Source of the DNA: Toxonevra muliebris
Taxonomy: Eukaryota > Arthropoda > Insecta > Diptera > Pallopteridae
Length of the DNA stretch: 64,000 nt
NCBI GenBank assembly: GCA_963691655.1
Contig: OY829326.1
Span: forward strand, 98,201,235-98,265,234
Direction of reading: 5' to 3'
Below are positions 56,086 to 64,000 of the stretch, piece after piece. A model generated the notes under the pieces. The model worked only from the letters and a program-made list of their open reading frames with translations. It was not told the origin of the DNA and searched no databases. A program made the position numbers and the translations under genes. Each line of letters starts with the position of its first letter. Position 1 is the first letter of the stretch.

Positions 56086-58594
56086 TTCTTATCTATCTTT
56101 CTTTCTCTCTTCTTTTCTTTTTTTCTTGGGGCTTTGGTACAATAGATCTTATAGGTCGCAGTGCCTAACTTTCGAGTCGTCCTTCCTTCAAATAATAATT
56201 GAACCATCTTAAAAAATGTGGAAAAAAAACAGAAACGCACAATATCAATGAAAAGGGATTTTTTATTGTTCAAAAGGCTTCAAAAAGGACAAAAAGATAC
56301 TTGATCCAATTCTGGATCCAAATCTGAACATCAATGTCGATTATTCCGCGATCAGTTTCTCGTTTGTAGTTCGGCATACTAAAATGTATATGAAAATCAA
56401 AAAATTTTGTAATGAAACTACAAAAAAAAAAAAAAAATAATCCAAAACACAATTTCCTATCATTTTCAAACGACAAATATGCAAAACACGAAAAAATTGC
56501 AGAGCTCATACCACCCGAATGACGCTACTACAAAAAAATATATATGCTGATGTAATATTACAAAAGCTTTATAAGGTGAAAATTCATCGAATTCAAACAC
56601 ATTAATCACCTTGAAAAATCATTGGAGAATGTTCATTGAACTGATTTTATGCATGAAATTAATCGAAGCAAACAAAAAAACCAGGCAGGTTAAAAGTCTG
56701 TTCTAAACTTTTAAAGAAAATTCACATTACTTTGACTTTTTTAAAAGCCAAAAAAAAAATTCTTGAACTTATACTCAAATTTGTTCAAATTTGTAGTAAA
56801 ATAATATTACCATTGCATACTGAAGGTTGGAAAAATCACTAAATTTGTGGTATGAATTTTATACCACCAAACCGGAAAGAGCTAACATGTATAAAAATAA
56901 TAAAATAATGTATGAAATATTCGACAAAGGTTGTCGCTTAACCCTGTACGTCCTCTACATAAAAATCCACCACCCTTATACATTTTTATAGCATTTATTT
57001 AAATTTTTGTAGGGTTTTCCATTTAATGCCACCTCTACCCAAGCAAAATTAAGATACTCTAGCATAAAAACAATTTGGTTTTCATCGTTTCAATCCTTTT
57101 TAGCATCAATGCAATTCTAAAGTCAATCCAATTACAATAATACTAAACTATGGAATCCGATAGAAAACTAAATGCACAAAATACACACAGACACACAGCA
57201 TCCGCGGTTAAATCTCAATTTCCTTTTAATTGTCAAACAAATTTTTGGTCAATGTAATTCAACTATTTTTCCGATTAATATCGAATTACCCGCACCAAAT
57301 CAAACCCAGTAAAACTATTGTATGTATGTATATGTGCACACAAATAAATACATATGAGACACAACAACAACTATTACAGCAACAACAACATTAAATCAAA
57401 AACTCAATTGACAATCAAATCGCATTTAGTTATTGAACGCCACACATCAGTAAAAACTCAAACAACAAAACACAAAGAAAAAATGCATAAAAAAAATTCG
57501 AAAGAGATATGAAATAATACCGAGATAAACTAAATTCACTTTTCTCTTGCCCAGCACTGTTCAACGCTAATACTCTTCCCCTTTCTCCACTATTTCGTTA
57601 TAGAGCATTGGCAATACATATATACATTTGCTACAGCGTAATTAGATGATCCCAAAATCAGCCGCTAATTTTTCCGCAATTTGCTTAGTAATGTAATATA
57701 AATACAAATAAATAACACGAGGGTTCAAAATCGACAATATCGAAACAGCAAGCCGTCAGCGAGCGAGTAAGCGGGCGACCCCTTAGTTTTAACCAATTTT
57801 TATTTTCTGTATTTTGTGCTGTCGACCAAAAAACAGAAACATGCCCTGGAGTGTTGCACATGTCCCTGATCAGAGGGCAAACAAACACACAGTCACAATC
57901 ACAAACAGACAGAGGCTGAATGGCTGGCTGGCTGACTGATGATAGAGACAGAGGACGAGGAGAGGGCAGGGGAGAAACGAAACAGCATAGCAGGCGCATC
58001 CTTGTAATCCCAGCGGGAGTTTTTGAACATTTCAAAATCACTTCAATGTGACACGACACAACAAAACAACACACACACACATATCGTACGATGAAAACAT
58101 CAGGTTTTATTTTGCACTTGAAATGAGAGGAGAGGAGGTGAAGGGAAAACTAAGAAAATTGAGAAGGGCAAAAATGTTGTCGCCCATACAACATGAGTAA
58201 CTGCATGCTGCGTTGATGGCTCTTGTCTTTAATTTTTAGCTCACTTGGCTTTTGTAACGTGATTACCAAACGATTTGATTTGGCGCTAAATGCAATTCAA
58301 ATTCAAAGTCAGATCGGAAACGGAAACAAACAGGAAACATACACAAATAAATAAACAAACATAGGCACAGATATGCATAGTTATAAATTGTTGATGGTGT
58401 TTGTTGCAATTTTTGTTGTTGTTGTATGCTCACTGTATGTGTACGAAAACTACAAATATGTTACATTTCCGTTTACATTTTTTCCGCAGATTGCTGAATT
58501 TTATAAGGAATACACATAAATAAGATTATGAATATGATTCCCTGTGCACAGTGGTGCGAGTAATTTAAATCAAATGGAGTTACATTTTTGGAAG
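56086..58594. other. Unique-looking region with simple repeats
   Basis: CAACAACAA near 57364-57390, a CA run at about 58067-58081 and a GC-richer stretch at 57745-57990. A 131-codon minus-strand frame (57685-58080) crosses the CA run and has no domain. TTAACCCTGTACG near 56938 resembles a piggyBac-like end, unpaired. Confidence 0.45.
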
Positions 58595-58665
58595 CACTAG
58601 CGGATTCAAAGATTTTCTATGTGGTGCCCTTTAATGCACGACCTTGATCGTTAGAGATTGGTTTT
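58595..58665. mobile_element. End fragment of the 32083 foldback family
   Basis: CACTAGCGGATTC near 58597 followed by CCTTGATCGTTAGAG near 58642 parallels CACTAGCGGATCC and GTTGATCGTTAGTC at 32082-32160. No opposite end seen. Confidence 0.5.
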
Positions 58666-61600
58666 ATGCCCAATAGGATCCACTTACTGATTGAAAGCCA
58701 AAAAAAAAAAAAAAACAATACAAACATCAACTTTGGCTAAAAACTGTAAAATCCTTTAATACCCTCTATCCCGCCAATTTTCTTTTTCGATTAAACAATC
58801 ATCATAAATCAGTTTTGGGTCGAGAAATACGAATCTAAAATTATATTGTCAAAAAAGGGAATAGGTAACCAACTCACTCTCTTTATTTTATTGCAGTCAA
58901 ATTTAGATTTCTGCGGTAGACTTACAAAAGGCGGCTATCGTGATATAGCCATCAAAAAAATATTATCTGGAAAAAAACATTATCACCTTCATTTCGATTG
59001 ACTTTCAAAAAAAAAAAATTTCATCACTGCTTACCTAATCCAAGACTTTGGAGGTCGCTATCGTAGCAGCAGACGAGATTCCCCATCGACCACTCTCTGC
59101 AGCGTAAGTCCAAAGAGGTTAATTTTTTATGTTTCGTGCAGCGTGATTCCCCGTTACAACTAACTGCTGAAAAGGTGTAAATTAGGTAGGCCATTAATGC
59201 AGTAGAAAGAGAAGACGATTTGAGTAAAGTGGTTTTTGTTAGAGGTAATAGGCTGAAGAAAGTCAAATGTTGAATCTAACAACCTGAAAATTAGTTTCTA
59301 AAAGTTCAAAGCATCTGTAGTTAACAAAGCTTACGATTTTTTATACCATTGCATTGGATCATTACATTATAAATCTCATCCGAAGAACAGTACCGAAGTT
59401 GATTGAGCAGAAGCATCTGAATTGAGCAGAAAGACTTAACACCTCCATCCCTCCGGATTTTCAAGACTGTAACATTAGAGTTTAGAGTTGTGGGTGGGCC
59501 CGACTTAACCATAGCACTCAGTCAACGAGGACCATTGTGTTAGAATCAGTTGAAGAGAGTAGCAACCTTAAATAGGTTGTAAAAAATTATATATTCCCAC
59601 TGAGTTAGGTTAGATTAGGGTAGTGGCCGAGTTAGGGCTGAGCTCCGTTAGCGTCATTGTTATTCCATTGTTTGGATAATGATTTACTATCAAGATTAAA
59701 CTCATTTCATTTGATTTATGAACGGGCTTGCTAACTCTGTGTGTCATCTATTTGTCTTTATATTTTTGATATATTTTAGAAAAATTGTTTGAAAAAGTAA
59801 AACATTTTCAACTTTACATCCAATCGTAAACTCTATGAAATTAAAGCCGTGTTTGTCATGATTTATTTAACCTAATTAGCTGTGAGTTAAACAACGTGCA
59901 CATTTTTTTTAAAAAAAGTAATAGAGTTAACAAAATGTTGAAATGCAAACCTCAAAGTCTCAAAAACCTAACGTAAAGGCGAAACATCGTGAGCAGAGCC
60001 CGCGAAGTATAAAAATCTAAAATTAGTCCCTTCTGCTTTTTTTTTTTTTGCTTTTTTGTTCCAAAACTATTCTATTATTGTATTAAATTTATATTGTTTA
60101 AACGTGGTGTAACTAAATGTTATTTTTTAAGTCTGTATCTTGATTCTAGTACTAGAATTATAAGCTGTTTAAATTTAAATATAAATAAAAATGCAACCAT
60201 GGGTTTTTAAAATTTTTAATTTTTTCCTTTCTTCGGTTTTTGCACGTCTACATCGCCTAATATATATATTATTTTACAATTTAGATTAGCAAAGAATAAA
60301 CTATAAATTATGCAATAAAACTATACTATAAATGAAAACAATTTTTGATATGTTCCACTATTCCATTGATATGTAAGTGTATTCCACAACCGTTTTTGAG
60401 ATAGAAATTATGTGTTGCATACTTTTAGGCTTAAAGTAAAATATATAATAAAACGCACACTTAAAAACTCATACATACTACGAAACCTCACACGACACCA
60501 ACGTAACATTCGATTTTAATTACTAAAATAAAACTCGGAAATCGGGGAACTGGAAAAAATGAGTTGGCAACTCTATTTAGGAACTTCATAAGTTCATTGA
60601 AATCTACAATGGAAATTTTTCTCAGATGGAGTTTGGTATTTGCAATTACCGGGCAGGTTCCTTTCACACTGCTTTCGTTACAGCCTTGGTAGTGTTCGTT
60701 AAAGGAAGAGCCCATTTCAGATGCATGAATTCCTATTTGCTAGATACCTATTTGCAGCTACATAATGAGGATACTTAAATTCTGTAAGAAGAGAAAATTA
60801 ATTTGCAACATGTAAATAGGTGTAGCTATAAATAATAGCTACGTTTGGGCTGCTTCCACAGTAGATTATTTCAGATCGACCTGCAGCAAGCCAAATTTGG
60901 AAACAGAGACTGGAACATGATTTTTATAGTTTAATTCGAGAAAGAGTTGGGCAAGGCTTGGATGGTCACTATTGATTAAAATCGCACCTAAAACATGCTT
61001 TGGCAGCAACGATTTGGATTGGGTTGCCTTACTGTACGACTTCCAAGTATTTAAAAGTTTTCTAGAGAGACTGACGCTGCACTAAATAGTGATTTGAATT
61101 AAACTTATGTTATTTTCAAATAACAATCCTTTATTTAAACCAGGAACATTGATTCTTTGGAAATAATATTCCTGAATTAAATATTAACTTGTTTACGCTA
61201 AGATAATTAGTTCCGAACTCAAAATTTTTACTGGCACTCATATACTATTTCTCCCCACAGTATCACACAATTAATGATGATGTTCTATGAGGCATACAGG
61301 TCCTTGATATAACAACAACAATAGCACCAACAATTCAAGTACTATCAACAGTAAAATTGTTTACAACAACCCTCACCAAACAAAAGTAAAATTTACTTTG
61401 TAAACTGTTACACACACTTTCACCCAAACACACATACACACAAAATTGAATGAGACTGTGAGCAAATATGTGCATCAAGAACCCCGAGGCACTTGTTTAG
61501 ATTCACCACTCAGCAACTCTGGTCATATGTTCGCGAAAAATGATTATTTTTTGAAGAACTCTTCGAATTTTACACTATACACAAGTATTGATAAACACAC

Positions 61601-62783
61601 ACACACACACAAGGGGGAAATACTGAACATTGCAACAGAAATAGAAACAAGTGGCTGTGTTGCAAAATACAAAACGAAGGGTCTGAATGACTGTCCACAT
61701 GAAAAATGCACAAACACACATGCCACGCTACTATCGAACGACAAAATATAAATTCGATGAAATTCACCGCAGGAAACGCGAAAAACGAAAACGCCAGAAG
61801 TTCAAGAAAAAAAAAACAAAAACAAAGAAAGGGTAATACGACAGCAACTGCGGGAAATCTTTGAAATCTTCCGCTTTGAATGGAAGGGAAAGGCAGAGTG
61901 CAAGGCGTGTGCATGACATATCACTAAAGTAGCAGCAGGAAGAGAAAAGCTAGAATGATGGTAAAGATGAAATTGGTCGTCTTTCGAAACTATTTCAAAA
62001 CACATTAGTTTTCATTTTGTTTTTGATTGATCTTAAAAACATCTTTCACCGAAACGTTGCTGCTGTTTTAACTAATTTTCTATTTTACTAACAGATGCAA
62101 CATCGTATACATAATTTGTATTATATTCGAACCAATATATTCCCACGAGAACTACTCATCATAACCATCATTTATGAATGTATTTTACTTTGGGACGAAC
62201 AATAAAGACTCATTAAAATTATCCTTTGGCCTTTGATCAATGAAAAGTGCTTACGTAAATTGTCTGCCATTGGAGAGCATTTTAGAATATGCTGTTAATT
62301 TTGTATTTAACATAGAGCTAAGTAAATGAATTTTGGATTATTTTCCTATGAGAATACGTTCATGATTACTGCTTAGAATAAATTTTCCAAACACATTGAA
62401 AGTGAAGAACGAATTATTGACAACAGTATTCTTAAAAAAGAGTTGAGGGTTTACGATAGGAAAACAGTTTTTAAAAAATCTGTGTCTCTATCTATGTATG
62501 CTGATGTTGTGTACTGAATACTGATGAAAGTTAGCCTTTTATTAAATTCATTATTAAATATGATCCCAAAATGGAATATAAAAAATGCTCCCAAATTACT
62601 TTAGGACCCGTTTTTAATTTTGTTTATTATGATAAACTATTTTTTTCTGTTTTTAAGCAAAATGGTATTTGAAAGAATAATATTAAAAATATTGCGCGAA
62701 TTTTTAACGATTATTCTTTCAAATTCCCAAAAATTTAAAGTTTGCGATTAGTTTGAATTCGACTTAAATTATTTAACAATAAG
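58666..62783. other. AT-rich region without recognised gene
   Basis: It includes a GTTAGGTTAGATTAGGG stretch near 59604-59620, ACAACAACAATAGC near 61311, CA runs near 61598-61612 and a GC-richer stretch at 61750-61900. The segment 59020-59530 has the look of LINE untranslated sequence but no diagnostic motif. No frame carries a domain. Confidence 0.45.
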
Positions 62784-62970
62784 GTGAGTCGAGTAATTAT
62801 ATTTAAATGTGAATCTACTTGTGGTCCAGTAAATTTGCTGGCAACTCCTTTTCTAGCGAACTCATCTGCCTTTTCGTTCCCCAAATGTCACGGAGTTCCA
62901 CGAAGTACAATCTCAATAAATGACTTGAAGATAAATCGCATCAATACTGGGTGGAAACAAAAGGTATAAG
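62784..62970 (-). pseudogene. LINE RNase H C-terminal relic
   Basis: The minus strand reads SFIEIVLRGTPWHLGNEKAD then EFAREGVASKFTGPQVD. This is the histidine-containing WxPGHxGxxGNExADELA region of LINE RNase H, with the GH replaced by WHLGNE. About 50 residues. Confidence 0.6.
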
Positions 62971-62999
62971 AGTAGCCAAATATATCTAGAAAGGGAACT

Positions 63000-63185
63000 A
63001 TAGATATTCTTGGATTAACAAGAACAGGTATTCGCATTGTCTCAGGTTTCTTAACTGGGCACTTATTGTGCCACTGTAATTGGACCCGTCTTCGTTACTA
63101 CTACCTAGAACCGTCGAAAATTGCAGAAAAGTCTCCCAAGAATATCTTAAAATTCTTAAGAAATACAAGACCCAGGAAAGGTTTG
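63000..63185 (+). pseudogene. LINE C-terminal relic
   Basis: The plus strand reads ILGLTRTGIRIVSGFLTGHL, the LxGxLTGH segment that precedes the zinc knuckle in LOA/R1-like ORF2 proteins. The frame ends soon after. Orientation is opposite to 62784-62970. Confidence 0.55.
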
Positions 63186-63261
63186 TAATCTGTAGAGTTT
63201 GTCACAATAGGTGCAACTGAGGCCTCGGTGACTAGGTGACCAGTTCCCGCTCTTTATTCAA

Positions 63262-64000
63262 TCTATCTATCTACTTGTACTGCTCAAAGACTGATGGAGA
63301 AATTGGTGTGGGAATTTTTTATGAAATGCAACAAATCCGATGGTCATAAAGACTACCGGATTACAGTAGCGTACTCCAATTAGAGGTTTTTGCCATCATG
63401 AAGGCAGCGGAACACATAAAAAACACTTTCTTAAGGAAGCTGTAATCTATGTGGATATCCAAGCTGCCTTGAAAGCTATTGGATCTACTGTCATAAAATC
63501 AAAGATAGTGCAAGGTTATCCTAACAGACACTTTGGGTAAGTTTACGTTGGATTCCCGGACATAGCATATTGAAGGAAACGACGTGGTGGACGAAGAATG
63601 CCTAGCACGGACGCAAAAAACACACCACTACCACCGTTTTGTGTTACAGCAGGGACAATAGGAGAGTGGTTAACCGAATCCACAAACAGAGCTTGGTCGG
63701 CCAGGGGTGATTGCAGGATTGCACGTACCCTGTGGTCACAATTAAACATTAAAAAGACTAAAATTATTTTGCGACTCGACAAACATGCTGTACACATGGT
63801 GTCGGGTGTTATGTTATGCAAATGGTGGCTATCGACCAACGATATACGCAGAGGCTGTGGAGACGAAGACGCTGTGGAATCAGTCGAGCATCTGCTGCCA
63901 TTATCCTTCCTTGATTTCAGGAACAACGGCTCCGAAATCTCGGAGCAAAGTTCTTTAACGGGCTAACAAACATAGCTGATGCATATGTTTCAGATCTACA
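63262..64000 (+). pseudogene. LINE RNase H and C-terminus, runs off the window
   Basis: Plus-strand pieces: YCSKTDGEIGVGIFYEM (RNase H start), QLEVFAIMKAAEHIKN, VIYVDIQAALKAIGSTVIKS (SDSQAALKAI equivalent), then RWIPGHSILKGNDVVDEECL, and in the frame 63598-63966 WSQLNIKKTKIILRL and CGDEDAVESVEHLLP (zinc-knuckle equivalent). The order is that of a LOA/jockey-type ORF2 C-terminal half. Frameshifts are present and the element continues past 64000. Confidence 0.7.

Noticed and set aside
57685..58080. 131-codon minus-strand frame
   Set aside because: Runs through a CA repeat and simple sequence. Neither a coherent signal peptide nor a domain can be supported.
59600..59625. GTTAGGTTAG words resembling the TTAGG insect telomere repeat (also near 38902)
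   Set aside because: Only two or three imperfect units. Such words are common dispersed in fly genomes, and Diptera lack TTAGG telomeres.
62515..62540. Third hammerhead candidate (CTGATGAAAG)
   Set aside because: CUGAUGA is present but there is no stem II, no GAAA block at the right spacing and no cleavage triplet. Other CTGATGA hits (3608, 57937) fail likewise.

Overview
The window looks like non-coding DNA from a higher fly (Diptera, Brachycera). A tephritid-like genome is my best guess. The base composition is AT-rich, short CA/GT, GTT and CAG runs are common, and most recognisable sequence comes from families typical of fly genomes: LOA/jockey-like and RTE-like LINEs, tRNA-derived SINEs, Tc1/mariner, hAT-like and piggyBac-like DNA transposons. 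I recognised no host protein-coding gene, rRNA or intact tRNA. No host exon could be supported, so this is probably intergenic DNA or one large intron. The species call is inference.

Layout, left to right. 0-5 kb: a degenerate tandem array interrupted by a segment that carries a complete hammerhead ribozyme fold (922-970), then a TTAA-flanked MITE and a miRNA-precursor-like hairpin (4965-5040). 5-8 kb: minus-strand LOA-like LINE and mariner-superfamily relics. 10.7-16.3 kb: a piggyBac-like element, a piggyBac C-terminal relic, a long but internally deleted LINE ORF (12426-14291) and two TIR elements. 19-22.3 kb: Tc1, RTE, SINE and LINE RNase H debris. 23.7-24.9 kb: a diverged 21-bp satellite. 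25.3-27.7 kb: an hAT-like element (8-bp target duplication) loaded with smaller inverted-repeat elements. 27.9-28.4 kb: a retroposon with a perfect 14-bp target duplication. 28.6-31.4 kb: a Tc1 element with doubled terminal repeats, itself hit by an hAT-like element. 32.1-32.9 kb: an 800-bp foldback element.

33.5-35.5 kb: a SINE split by a LINE fragment and followed directly by a deleted mariner. 37-42.7 kb: a second LOA-like copy, TTAA MITEs and a Tc1-like element with tRNA-like inserts. 44.9-46 kb: a 5'-truncated LINE nearly identical to the 12.4-kb copy. 46.4-49.2 kb: a mariner relic, a solo LTR with ACTG target duplication, and a second, mutated hammerhead. 52-56 kb: MITE, RTE and tandem SINEs. 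62.8-64 kb: three LINE 3' fragments in both orientations, the last running off the end.

There is no operon or pathway. The biology here is a layered record of transposition, plus a few structured RNAs. Host-like blocks rich in short repeats (about 3-4.6, 9-10, 18-18.6, 22.5-23, 36-36.7, 50.5-51.7, 57.3-58.5 and 61.3-62 kb) separate the mobile-element clusters and could be regulatory or intronic, which sequence alone cannot show.
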